From the NCBI GenBank assembly GCA_903913915.1, contig CAIWNE010000074.1:1-48878 (forward strand): 48,878 nt of DNA, in the 5' to 3' direction. Positions within the stretch are counted from its first letter, which is position 1. Every line of letters begins with the position of its first letter. Shown one piece after another: positions 16,993-26,134 of this stretch. A program made the position numbers and the translations under genes. Under the pieces are notes generated by a model, which ran no database searches, was not told the DNA's origin, and saw nothing but the letters and a program-made list of their open reading frames with translations. The DNA is from an uncultured Opitutia bacterium (GTDB taxonomy: Bacteria > Verrucomicrobiota > Verrucomicrobiia > Opitutales > UBA953).

Positions 16993-17021
16993 TTGCCAGA
17001 GGGCGGTCGGCTCCCTTTGTT
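16993..17021 (+). promoter_or_regulatory. Putative promoter of tRNA-Val
   Basis: TTGCCA (16993-16998), a 17-base spacer, then TTTGTT (17016-17021). The predicted start is about 10 bases before the tRNA at 17038. Confidence 0.35.
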
Positions 17022-17037
17022 CACTTTCCTCTTTCTT

Positions 17038-18588
<1,551 letters not shown>

Positions 18589-18611
18589 TCCCCGGTCGTA
18601 GGCAAGACGAA

Positions 18612-18640
18612 GGGCCGCCCGATGGGCGGCCCTTTTTGTT
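18612..18640 (+). terminator. Rho-independent terminator of eno
   Basis: GGGCCGCCC (18612-18620), loop GAT, GGGCGGCCC (18624-18632), then TTTTTGTT. A strong canonical hairpin. Confidence 0.9.
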
Positions 18641-18658
18641 GTCCGGACGGCGGGAGGC

Positions 18659-19951
18659 TTACTTGGATTCGAGGCCGACGGAGTTCACCGCGACGATCTC
18701 GTACTTCGCGCCGGGCTTGGCGCCCTTGTCGACGAAGCGCATCTGCGCGAGCGGCTGGCTCGGCGTATCGCCGTAGCTCATGCCCTGGAAGAGCGGACGA
18801 CCGAAGGGGCTGGCGAGCTTCTCCGGCACGCGGCCGACGACCTGGCCGTCCTTCTTGACGAGGAACTGGCGGAGACCGCTCTCGAGGTCGGCGTGCGCGT
18901 CCCAGGTGACTTCGACGCCGTCGGCGACGGCTTTGGCGGCGACGTTGAAGGGTGCGGGCGGCGGCGTGGTGTCGTTCGTCGCGCCGGTCTTCACGTACTC
19001 CGACCAGGCCTTGGCGAAGGCGGCGTTGGGCAGCCAGTTGGACAGGGCCTTGTCGCCCGAGTATTCGGCGGCGGGTTTGGCTTCGGTGCCGAGCAGCGGC
19101 GAGAGCCAGCCCTTGGACTGGTCGATCTTGCGGAGGGCGTTGCCGGACTCGGGCAGACGGAGCTCAAGGCAGGCGTCGAAGAACGCGATGGCGGCGTAGC
19201 GCTGGTCGCCGGTCTGGTGCGAGGTGAGCGGATCCGGGGCGAAGCCGATCGGGGCGCCCTTGGCGCGGTAGGCCTTGAACATCGCGAGGTTGCCGGTCCA
19301 GGCGGTGTTGAAGCGCTTGTCGCCGTTCTCTTTCATGCCCGGATTGGACATCATCGGGATCTCGTAGGCTTCGGGCGGCAGCACGACTTCGGGAATCTGG
19401 CGCTCCTTGGTCTTATCTTCGGGCTGCTGCCAGTAAGAGTAGGCCGTGACGGAGCGGAACCAGATCGCGACGATGCGCTCAGGGTATTTCGCCTGCATGA
19501 TGCTCGCCCAGAAGCCGCCGCCGCTGTGGCCCCAGAGGCACCACGGCGCGGTCGCGACTTCGGGGTGGCCGGTCTGCTTGGCGAGGTCGGCGAGGGCCTG
19601 GAGGTAGGTCTTGTCCGAGCCGTTGCGCGGGTCGCACCACATGCGGCAGTTGGCCTTCTCCGGCTCGCCGATCACGGGGCCGAGCAGGGCGCAGTTCCAT
19701 TTGCGGGCCAGCGCCTGCCAGTGCAGGTCGTCGGCGACGGTCGCCGCGCCTTTGTTGGATCCCGTGCCGCAACCGTGCTGGTGGACGATGATGCCGCGGA
19801 CGGTCTTCACGCCTTCGGGCAGCCAGAGGTTGTAGGTCGAGGCGAAGATCAGTTCCCCCGGCTTGTCCGACGCCGGATAGCTGACGGAGTATTTGGTGCC
19901 GTCCGCCAAGGCGGCCAAAGGCAGGAGCAGGAGGGCGATGAGGTTTCGCAT
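18659..19951 (-). CDS. Secreted alpha/beta hydrolase with C-terminal fibronectin-III-like domain
   Basis: A 430-residue exported protein. Residues 1-16 are a signal peptide (MRNLIALLLLPLAALA). The hydrolase part has an oxyanion-type HQHGCGTGS (about 57-65) and the nucleophile Ser143 in LWGHSGGGFWAS. A Cys-containing loop (NCRMWCDP) may be disulfide-bonded. From about residue 330 (TPPPAPFNVAAKAVADGVEVTWDAHAD) the pattern is that of an FN3-like beta sandwich running to the C-terminus. Substrate unknown; esterases of this kind occur in glycan-degrading Verrucomicrobiota. The stop lies 19 bases from the eno terminator, converging. It is divergent from the membrane protein at 20038. Confidence 0.75.
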   Translation of the reverse strand: MRNLIALLLLPLAALADGTKYSVSYPASDKPGELIFASTYNLWLPEGVKTVRGIIVHQHGCGTGSNKGAATVADDLHWQALARKWNCALLGPVIGEPEKANCRMWCDPRNGSDKTYLQALADLAKQTGHPEVATAPWCLWGHSGGGFWASIMQAKYPERIVAIWFRSVTAYSYWQQPEDKTKERQIPEVVLPPEAYEIPMMSNPGMKENGDKRFNTAWTGNLAMFKAYRAKGAPIGFAPDPLTSHQTGDQRYAAIAFFDACLELRLPESGNALRKIDQSKGWLSPLLGTEAKPAAEYSGDKALSNWLPNAAFAKAWSEYVKTGATNDTTPPPAPFNVAAKAVADGVEVTWDAHADLESGLRQFLVKKDGQVVGRVPEKLASPFGRPLFQGMSYGDTPSQPLAQMRFVDKGAKPGAKYEIVAVNSVGLESK

Positions 19952-20037
19952 GGGGTTGTCTTATGGACAGCCAGAATCCACCTTGGTTCAAGTCAGCGTT
20001 GGCTTGTGCCGGGGCGGTTCGAGATTAGGGTCGCGGG

Positions 20038-20703
20038 ATGGGGCCGCCCTCGAACAAGCCATGGTGGCAGCAGTTGCGATGGGGTGCGGGCATCTGGGCG
20101 AGGTCCGCTGTCGCCCCCGGAATGTCGGCGGTCCGTCCGTCCTCCGAAGCCTTCGCGAAGGGGAGTCGAAAGGTGGATGTCGAGCCCCTCGGCGAAGGGG
20201 TCGTCTACTCCGCCGGGCAGGGCAGTTGTTTCGGCTGGTTCTGGCTCATCTTCACGACCACTCATTGTTTCTTCATGTTCTCGGGCCTAAGCCACGGCAC
20301 GGTGAGGGCCAATCATCGTGTGATCACGAATCCCACGTTCATGCATTTCTTCCTGATGGGGCTTTTCTACGTGCCTTTCTTCTTCGTCGGGCTGGCCTTC
20401 ACGGTCTCCCGTTTCCGGGTTGAACTGCAGTCCGACTGCATCGCGGTCCGTTGGCGCGTCTTGCCGGGGGTCGGTTGGACTTGGCGACTCACGGTCGCCG
20501 GGGCTGTCGACGCCGTGTTGGATTACCGGGGAGCCCGGGTCAACAAGCGTCCGGTCCGCGCGGTCGTGCTCAAGTCGGACGGCAAGGAGATCGCCTTCGG
20601 AAGTTTCCTGTCCGATGACGTGAAGGAGTATCTCGCGGCGGCGGTCGTCGATTACTACCATGGCGACGAGCCCACGGCCGCGCCCTTCATTCCTGAATCG
20701 TAA
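20038..20703 (+). CDS. Hypothetical membrane protein
   Basis: A 221-residue protein that I do not recognise. After a hydrophilic N-terminus it has two hydrophobic segments, about 64-83 (CFGWFWLIFTTTHCFFMF) and 103-122 (FLMGLFYVPFFFVGLAFTV). A soluble beta-rich domain (about 123-221) follows, reminiscent of small bacterial PH-like domains, but this is only an impression. It ends 3 bases before the convergent sialidase. Upstream, TTGGCT (19999-20004), 18 bases, GATTAG (20023-20028) could be its promoter, with a leader of only a few bases. Confidence 0.6.
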   Translation: MGPPSNKPWWQQLRWGAGIWARSAVAPGMSAVRPSSEAFAKGSRKVDVEPLGEGVVYSAGQGSCFGWFWLIFTTTHCFFMFSGLSHGTVRANHRVITNPTFMHFFLMGLFYVPFFFVGLAFTVSRFRVELQSDCIAVRWRVLPGVGWTWRLTVAGAVDAVLDYRGARVNKRPVRAVVLKSDGKEIAFGSFLSDDVKEYLAAAVVDYYHGDEPTAAPFIPES

Positions 20704-20706
20704 AGT

Positions 20707-21795
20707 TCACTGCGCGGAAACGTCGACCGCGCGGAACTTGATGACGGTGTTGCTGGCAGGCTCGTAGAGCACGCCGATGCGTCCGTCTTTGAGCAGGGCC
20801 ATGCTGCTGTACGCGAAGGGGCCTGGGAAAACCAGGCGCGAGTTCGCCCAGCTGCGTCCGTCGTCATGCGTGAGCCGGAGGGTGCCGTTGGCGCGCTTGG
20901 GCCCGGCGGGATTGAGGAACGCGGTGGTGCGGTCGTCCAGACGCAGCAGGCAGCCTTGGCAGATCGGGTCGGGCAGTTTGGGGTCTTCGACAGCCTGGCT
21001 CCAGGTCTCGCCGGCGTCCTTCGACCATGACGTCTTGCGCAGGCCGGCGCCGCGGCGCCAGCTGCGGGCATTCAGATACAGGCCACCATCGGCGGACTCG
21101 GCCACCTGGACTTCGTTCAGCTGGATCGTCTCGGTCTGCGGGACCTTCTGGCCGCGCTTCCAGGTGGCGCCCGCGTCATCGCTGTAAGCGACCCAGTTGT
21201 AGAAGTTCTTCTTCGGGTCCTGGGAGTTGAAAGGGATGATCAGGCGGCCGGCCTTGGGGCCGCTCCTTAGCTGGATGCCGATGCCCGGGCCGGACGCGGT
21301 GGTGGTCGCATCCTCCGGCTTGAGCGTCGCGGAGACATCGGTCGGTCTGCTCCAAGTCAGTCCGTCGTCATCGGACGTCACGTAGCAGGAGCGATTGCCC
21401 TTGGGGTCGGCGGGACCGACAGGCAGGTTGCCGAACTCATGCCCGCCGGCGGGGAAGGTCTGATAGAAGAGGAAGATGCGGCCCGACTTGGTTTCCTGGA
21501 CGAGGCAGGGGTTGTTGCAGCTGTCCGCGCCTTGTTCGTAGGCGACGAAAGGATTGGACCAGTTGACGCCTTCGTCCTCCGAGCGAGAGACCACCAGTTT
21601 GTTGCCGGCTTGGTCCGTGGCCTTCTCGCGCCCTTCGGCGACCGCGAGCAAGGCGCCTTTCTGCGTGCGCAGCAGCGCGGGGATGCGTACCGACGGAAGG
21701 GAGAGGTTCTTCTTTGCTTCGAACACGATGACATCGGTTCCGTCGGCAGCCCAGGTCGACGAAGCGAACAGACAGAGAAGCAGGAAGTATCGCAT
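20707..21795 (-). CDS. Exported sialidase (neuraminidase, GH33-like)
   Basis: A 362-residue secreted glycoside hydrolase that would release terminal sialic acid. Residues 1-16 are a signal peptide. The RIP motif with the first arginine of the triad is Arg37 (VRIPAL). Five Asp-boxes of the S/T-x-D-x-G-x-x-W type are visible near residues 72-79, 141-148, 205-212, 258-265 and 310-316, giving the six-bladed propeller. Glu228 in QLNEVQVAE and Tyr329 in PFAYSSMA fit the nucleophile pair. The start at MRYFLLL is chosen as the signal-peptide methionine; the longer reading adds 22 residues with no signal. It is the third gene in the direction NanM-like, MFS, sialidase. Confidence 0.85.
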   Translation of the reverse strand: MRYFLLLCLFASSTWAADGTDVIVFEAKKNLSLPSVRIPALLRTQKGALLAVAEGREKATDQAGNKLVVSRSEDEGVNWSNPFVAYEQGADSCNNPCLVQETKSGRIFLFYQTFPAGGHEFGNLPVGPADPKGNRSCYVTSDDDGLTWSRPTDVSATLKPEDATTTASGPGIGIQLRSGPKAGRLIIPFNSQDPKKNFYNWVAYSDDAGATWKRGQKVPQTETIQLNEVQVAESADGGLYLNARSWRRGAGLRKTSWSKDAGETWSQAVEDPKLPDPICQGCLLRLDDRTTAFLNPAGPKRANGTLRLTHDDGRSWANSRLVFPGPFAYSSMALLKDGRIGVLYEPASNTVIKFRAVDVSAQ

Positions 21796-21894
21796 GGTCG
21801 GTGTGGGGTGCTTCTGAGGGAAATCAGCTTTTCCTGTTCGTCCAGCCCTTCCGCCGGTCATTACGGATCGATCAAGGTTAGGGGGCCTTTCTGG

Positions 21895-23124
21895 CTAGCC
21901 CGAAAGGTCGGCGCGGGGGCGGATGCAGAGGGCCACGAAGACCGAGAGAAGGGCGATGCCCGCAAAGACCCCGAAGATGCCGTTGAGGGGGATCGCGTGG
22001 TCGCGGAGGGCCCCGAAGATCCAGTCGGCGAAGCCGCCGCAGCTGATGCTCGCCAGGTTCATGAGTCCGTAGCCGGTGGCGCGGTGTTCCGGGCCGACGA
22101 GCTGGCAGAGGATGGGCATGCTGTTGCCGTCGAAGAAGCCCCAGCCCAAGCCGAAGAGCGCAAGGCAGAGCACCGCTACCCCGAGCGTGGTCGCGTTGCC
22201 GACGCCGAAGAGCGCGGGGAGGAACAAGGACGTGCCGATGGCGCTGATGAAGATGCGTCCCCGGGCCTGCGTGCGCGTCCAGCGGTCCGCAATCCAGCCT
22301 CCGAGCACCGCGCCGACGATCGCCGCCAGCTGCCAATAGAGCACCGCCGAGACGCCGGCCTTGCCTTGGCCCAGGCTGAAGCGCTCACGCAGGATGTCGG
22401 GCATCCAGTCGCGCACGATCCAGGCCGCCATGGCCGGCAACGTGAAGTAGAGGATCAGCAGCAGGAATTCGCGGTTGGCGAGCAGCGTACGCAGTGGCGC
22501 CGAGGCGGGCGGTTTTTCGTCCGGCGTGACGGCCGGACGGTCGCGCAGGCAGAAGAAGAGCGGCACCGCATAGGCTAAGCCGAGCAAGCCGCACCAGCCG
22601 AACGCGTTCCTCCATCCGATGTCCGGCGTGTCGGCGGCATAGCCGGCGAAGCCGCCGGCGACCACTCCCAGATAGACGCCCATCTGGTGCAGGCCGATGG
22701 CGCGTGAACGCGTCGGCCCTAGGTGATGGTCGGCGATCAGCGCCAGCGCGGCGGGCATGTAGAAGGCTTCGCTGACGCCCATGAGCGCCCGTACCCACAG
22801 CAGTTCCTCGAAGCCCCGGACCTGACCGGTCGCCCATGTGCAGGCCGACCACACGAAGAGGCTGAGGCAGATGACGTGGCGCCGGCTTGTCCGGTCCGCG
22901 AAGAATCCGCCCACCGGGCTGCATAGTGCGTAGGTCCACTTGAAGGCGGCGAGAGCCAGGCCCCAGCGGGCCTTCGTCGCGATGTCGGGCAGTTCGGCGA
23001 CCATCGACTGCTTCATCGCGGCCAGCATCTGCCGGTCGAGGTAGTTCAGGAGCGCGACCGGGATGAGCAGGGCCACCATGAGCCACGCGGTGCGCGACAT
23101 CGGGGCGCGAGGTGCGACGCTCAT
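21895..23124 (-). CDS. Major facilitator superfamily transporter, probably for sialic acid or a derivative
   Basis: A 409-residue, twelve-helix carrier. TM1 has ALLNYLDRQML, the NY-LDR pattern of the anion:cation symporter-like group that includes sialic acid and hexuronate carriers. The loop 2-3 signature is GGFFADRTSRRHV. It lies between an epimerase of the NanM family and a sialidase on the same strand, so import of the released sugar is the best inference; the sequence alone does not prove substrate. A GACGTC-N5-GACGTC repeat is just upstream of the start. Confidence 0.85.
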   Translation of the reverse strand: MSVAPRAPMSRTAWLMVALLIPVALLNYLDRQMLAAMKQSMVAELPDIATKARWGLALAAFKWTYALCSPVGGFFADRTSRRHVICLSLFVWSACTWATGQVRGFEELLWVRALMGVSEAFYMPAALALIADHHLGPTRSRAIGLHQMGVYLGVVAGGFAGYAADTPDIGWRNAFGWCGLLGLAYAVPLFFCLRDRPAVTPDEKPPASAPLRTLLANREFLLLILYFTLPAMAAWIVRDWMPDILRERFSLGQGKAGVSAVLYWQLAAIVGAVLGGWIADRWTRTQARGRIFISAIGTSLFLPALFGVGNATTLGVAVLCLALFGLGWGFFDGNSMPILCQLVGPEHRATGYGLMNLASISCGGFADWIFGALRDHAIPLNGIFGVFAGIALLSVFVALCIRPRADLSG

Positions 23125-23131
23125 CGGAAGG

Positions 23132-23148
23132 GACGTCGGAGCGACGTC
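23132..23148. promoter_or_regulatory. Candidate operator: two GACGTC palindromes 11 bases apart
   Basis: GACGTC at 23132-23137 and 23143-23148 are each palindromic, and their centres are one helical turn apart. They lie 8 bases upstream of the MFS start (23124, minus strand). This is a plausible regulator site, not identified. Confidence 0.3.
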
Positions 23149-23230
23149 AGGGCGGGGCGGGCGGACGGCATGGTCACCGTGGGGTGTCCATGGGATACCT
23201 CCGGCTCAGCGGCAGCGCCAGCCCCAACGC

Positions 23231-24202
23231 TTATTCCGGGCGGAGCAACCAGCCTTCGGCGGAGCGGACGAACGGGCGCAGCTCGCCGTTGGTCAGGGCG
23301 TAGCCTCCGGACCACTTCGTGCAGCCCGTCGAGAGCACATTGGCGGAGCCTTCGTCGGCTTCCTTCCACGTGTCGGTGGACTTATCGTAAGACAGGACCT
23401 TCTTCGCGTAGCCAGGGTGCTTGGCCGCTTCGACCTTGCCGGCCAGCTTGCCGTCGTCGCCGCCGAGCACGAGGATCTCGTTATCGAAGACCGGACAGGG
23501 CGAAGGCGCGCCGGCGATCGGATGCGGCATCGCGGAGAGTCGACGCCACTCCTTGCCGAGGGTGAAGGCGTGGCAGTCGGAAAGGAACTCGCGTTCGACG
23601 CCTTTCGCGCCGGGGCTCAGCGCGACGCCGCCGAAGAGGAAGAACGTGTCCTTCGTGCCGGCGGACTGGGCGAGCATGCGGCCTGAGCCGGCGCAGAGGG
23701 GGAGTTCTTTCCAGCCGGCGTTGAGGTTGGCGAGGTCGATCGCGAAGGCGCTCGAGGAGGCCGCGGTGGCGTCCGGGCGTTCGGTGCCGCCCGCGACGAT
23801 GACCTTGCTGCCGACGAGCGCGCCGGTCGCGTAGGCGAGCGGGCGCGGCAGGAAGGGGAAGGGGCGGACCTTGAGCTCACCCTCTTCGACGGACAGCGTG
23901 TAGCAGTCGGCGTAGTGGCGATGGGAGTCGGCTCCGCCGATCATCAGGAGGCCTTGGCGGATGGAGACGCTGACGCCGTATCCGCAGGGGCGGGGCAGCT
24001 TGCCGACCGAGGCCCACTTCTTGGAGCGGGTGCTGGCGAGGGAGAAGACCTCGTCGTGCCAGACCTTGACGCCGCCTTCCCAGGCGGGCTTGTCGGGGAA
24101 ATTGGAGCCGCCGCCGCAAAGCAGCAGGTCGCCGGAGGTGCCCACGAAGGCGCCGCCGAAGCCGGGGGCGTTGGGAGTTTCAGGAAGTCGGGTCCAGCGC
24201 AT
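23231..24202 (-). CDS. Kelch-type cyclically permuted mutarotase, N-acetylneuraminate epimerase (NanM)-like
   Basis: A 323-residue six-bladed kelch propeller. Repeats show typical GG turns: LLLCGGGSNFPD, LLMIGGADSHRHY, VIVAGGTERPDA, FFLFGGVALSPG and ILVLGGDDGKL. The opening LPETPNAPGFGGAFVG is like that of NanM/YjhT proteins, which speed conversion between sialic acid anomers after sialidase action. Alternatively it may act on another sugar. ATG 24202 is preferred: a GTG at 24232 would add ten residues that do not make a convincing signal peptide, so the protein is predicted cytoplasmic, unlike periplasmic E. coli NanM. It is upstream of, and codirectional with, the MFS and sialidase genes. 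Confidence 0.8.
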   Translation of the reverse strand: MRWTRLPETPNAPGFGGAFVGTSGDLLLCGGGSNFPDKPAWEGGVKVWHDEVFSLASTRSKKWASVGKLPRPCGYGVSVSIRQGLLMIGGADSHRHYADCYTLSVEEGELKVRPFPFLPRPLAYATGALVGSKVIVAGGTERPDATAASSSAFAIDLANLNAGWKELPLCAGSGRMLAQSAGTKDTFFLFGGVALSPGAKGVEREFLSDCHAFTLGKEWRRLSAMPHPIAGAPSPCPVFDNEILVLGGDDGKLAGKVEAAKHPGYAKKVLSYDKSTDTWKEADEGSANVLSTGCTKWSGGYALTNGELRPFVRSAEGWLLRPE

Positions 24203-24332
24203 GGGAATGCTCAATAGGAAGACAGGCCGCACAGGGGAGTCCAGAGATTAGGGGGAGTCGGGTCGAATGTCGCCGCGCACCCCCGCCAATCCGTGCTTTT
24301 CTTATGATTGCCGACTCTTTTCGGGGATAATT

Positions 24333-24362
24333 TCCTCCGCGGATGGGCGGAGGATTTGTTTG
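24333..24362 (+). terminator. Plus-strand terminator hairpin with no coding gene upstream
   Basis: TCCTCCGC (24333-24340), loop GGATGG, GCGGAGGA (24347-24354), then TTTGTTTG. On the plus strand no coding gene precedes it; the neighbour (NanM-like) runs away on the minus strand. It may end a small RNA or shield tRNA-Asn. Confidence 0.6.
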
Positions 24363-24390
24363 ACAGAGACACCCTCACCTTGCCTTGATT
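24360..24390 (+). promoter_or_regulatory. Putative promoter of tRNA-Asn
   Basis: A consensus -35 TTGACA (24360-24365) is followed after 19 bases by TTGATT (24385-24390). The predicted start is about 9 bases before the tRNA. The -35 overlaps the T tract of the preceding hairpin. Confidence 0.45.
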
Positions 24391-24405
24391 GAACTCCTTT
24401 CGCAC

Positions 24406-24480
<75 letters not shown>

Positions 24481-24570
24481 GAAAGGACTCTTTCCTCGCC
24501 CCGTCCTCCGGGGCAGGTCCGCAAACCTTCTCCTTGACCATCCAAGAGGTTGCGGGAGGATGCACACACT

Positions 24571-24690
24571 ATGGGCCAACAGAGCAATAAAGTCATCAAG
24601 CGTCGCCGTCGCCGCGCCTACCTCGAGCGCAAGAAGGCTCGCGTCAAGGTCGCCCGCGCCGCCGCGAGCAAGAAGAAGGCGAAGAAGTGA
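24571..24690 (+). CDS. Very basic 39-residue protein, possibly ribosome-associated
   Basis: A short reading frame with 20 Arg/Lys residues of 39. It starts MGQQSNKVIK, then five Arg in a row, then AYLERKKARVK, and ends ASKKKAKK. The composition and the VIK-polyArg core are reminiscent of small ribosomal proteins of the bS22/mS38 kind, but this is only a resemblance. It is one of the few genes here with a good Shine-Dalgarno sequence (GGGAGGA, 24554-24560, 10 bases before the ATG), supporting real translation. Its stop overlaps the GTG start of the lipoprotein gene (GTGA, 24687-24690), so translation is coupled. Confidence 0.75.
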   Translation: MGQQSNKVIKRRRRRAYLERKKARVKVARAAASKKKAKK

Positions 24691-25202
24691 GCCGAGCGGT
24701 GAGCCAGGCCTCCGTGTGGGCCGCGCTCGCCGCGCTGCTCCTGTCGGGTTGCGATACCCCCGTGGCGTCCAATGACGACGTCCCGGGCATCGCCTACGTC
24801 AACGAACGCCGCCGGAGCGAGGCCGACGTGGCCCGCGCCTCCGAGGCGTTCTATGCCAAGGAGCATCATGGCTCCGACGTGGTCTTCCGCACGGAAGAGA
24901 GCTCCCGTCCCGGCTATTACTTCTTCGTGAAGCTGGATGTCGCTCCGCCGGCCGACGGTCGGCTGGTCCTCGAAGTGGTCCGCAAGGAAAACACGCCGCC
25001 CGAGCGTTATGATTTCGCGGTCAACCTGAAGCCGGGCTTCCCGTTCGGCGAGTATGTCATCGGCCTGACGGGCAAGCAGTCCGGCGATGACAAGTGGCGT
25101 CCGATCGCCTGGCGCGTCTCGTTGGTCGACGCGCAGGGCAAGTTCCTCGCGTCGAAGCACAGCTTCCTCTGGGGCACGCCTTCGGACCTCGCTCATCGCT
25201 GA
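24687..25202 (+). CDS. Predicted lipoprotein of unknown function
   Basis: A 171-residue protein with a lipobox LLSGC (Cys22) at the end of a hydrophobic signal, so it should be lipid-anchored. After the cysteine the mature part is mostly beta-rich and contains no motif that I recognise (RPGYYFFVKLDVAPPADGR, then a C-terminal WRVSLVDAQGKFLASKHSFLWG). The sandwich-like pattern would suit a periplasmic ligand- or partner-binding domain. The GTG start overlaps the stop of the basic 39-residue protein by 4 bases, and the OGG gene starts 6 bases after its stop, so the three form one operon. Confidence 0.75.
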   Translation: MSRAVSQASVWAALAALLLSGCDTPVASNDDVPGIAYVNERRRSEADVARASEAFYAKEHHGSDVVFRTEESSRPGYYFFVKLDVAPPADGRLVLEVVRKENTPPERYDFAVNLKPGFPFGEYVIGLTGKQSGDDKWRPIAWRVSLVDAQGKFLASKHSFLWGTPSDLAHR

Positions 25203-25207
25203 GCCCG

Positions 25208-26134
25208 ATGGCCTCGGCGGAGTGGACATCCTGGCGGCCTTTGCGGCTCGCGGAGGAAGTCCCTGCGGGCCTGCTGGCCGAGCAGCTCGACGGCGGCCAG
25301 TCCTTCCGTTGGCAACGCGAGCCGGATGGCAGCTGGGTCGGCGTCTTCGGCTCCACGGTCGCCGCGTTGCGCCACGGGCCGCAGGGACTCGAGTGGCGCG
25401 GCCTGAAGGGCTCCGCGCATGCCGAGGACGCCTTGCGCGATTATCTCGACGCCGAGGGGGCGCAGGCACGTCTCGCCGAGGCGTTGCCGTGGCGCTCCGA
25501 TCCCGTGCTGCGCGTCGCCCGCGAGGCTTATCCCGGCCTGCGCATCCTTCGTCAGGATCCCCACGAGACGCTCATCGGCTTTCTCTGCAGCTCGAACAAG
25601 CGCATCCTGCAGATCCGCGTGATGGTCGCCGCGTTGGCCGAGAAGCTGGGCGAGCCCTTGGGCGGAGGTTTCCGTGCGATGCCGACCTGGGAGGCGATCG
25701 CCGCGGCGGACGACGCCGTGCTGCGCTCTTGTTCGTTGGGCTATCGCGCGGCCTATCTCCGTGGCACCGCCAAGAAGCTCATCGCCCGTCGACGGTGGGC
25801 CCAGGAGTTCGCCGCTCTTCCGACCCCGGCGTTATTGGCAGAACTGCAGTCCCTTCCCGGCGTCGGCCCGAAGGTGGCGTCCTGCGTCACGCTCTTCGGC
25901 TTCGGTCGTCTGGAAAGTTTCCCGGTAGATACCTGGGTGGTCCAGGCGCTGGCCGATGCCTATGGGTTGCGCGGATGGAAGCCCGCCCAGCTCGAGCAGT
26001 TCGGCCGGACGCACTTCGGCGCCGCCGCCGGATTGGCGCAGCAGTTCCTCTTCTCGGCCGCCCGTCACGGCATGCTCCCGCGGGCGGAGGTCACGCAATC
26101 GCCGAAGCCGACTCGCCCCAGACCGCGGAAATGA
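25208..26134 (+). CDS. 8-oxoguanine DNA glycosylase/AP lyase, OGG1 type
   Basis: A 308-residue bifunctional glycosylase that excises oxidised guanine. The N-terminal domain has GGQSFRW (29-35), as in eukaryotic OGG1. CSSNKRILQIRVMV (127-140) matches the OGG1 damage-binding helix with Asn130. The HhH-GPD core reads LPGVGPKVASCVTLFGF, with catalytic Lys222, followed by FPVDTWV with catalytic Asp241. This places it in the OGG1 branch rather than the AlkA, Nth or archaeal AGOG branches. ATG 25208 is used because upstream in-frame codons lie inside the lipoprotein gene. The 3' end overlaps the convergent ABC ATPase gene by 44 bases. Confidence 0.92.
   Translation: MASAEWTSWRPLRLAEEVPAGLLAEQLDGGQSFRWQREPDGSWVGVFGSTVAALRHGPQGLEWRGLKGSAHAEDALRDYLDAEGAQARLAEALPWRSDPVLRVAREAYPGLRILRQDPHETLIGFLCSSNKRILQIRVMVAALAEKLGEPLGGGFRAMPTWEAIAAADDAVLRSCSLGYRAAYLRGTAKKLIARRRWAQEFAALPTPALLAELQSLPGVGPKVASCVTLFGFGRLESFPVDTWVVQALADAYGLRGWKPAQLEQFGRTHFGAAAGLAQQFLFSAARHGMLPRAEVTQSPKPTRPRPRK

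Noticed and set aside
24211-24405. 64-codon minus-strand frame between the NanM-like gene and tRNA-Asn
   Set aside because: No protein-like pattern, no initiation signal, and it covers a terminator and a tRNA promoter.
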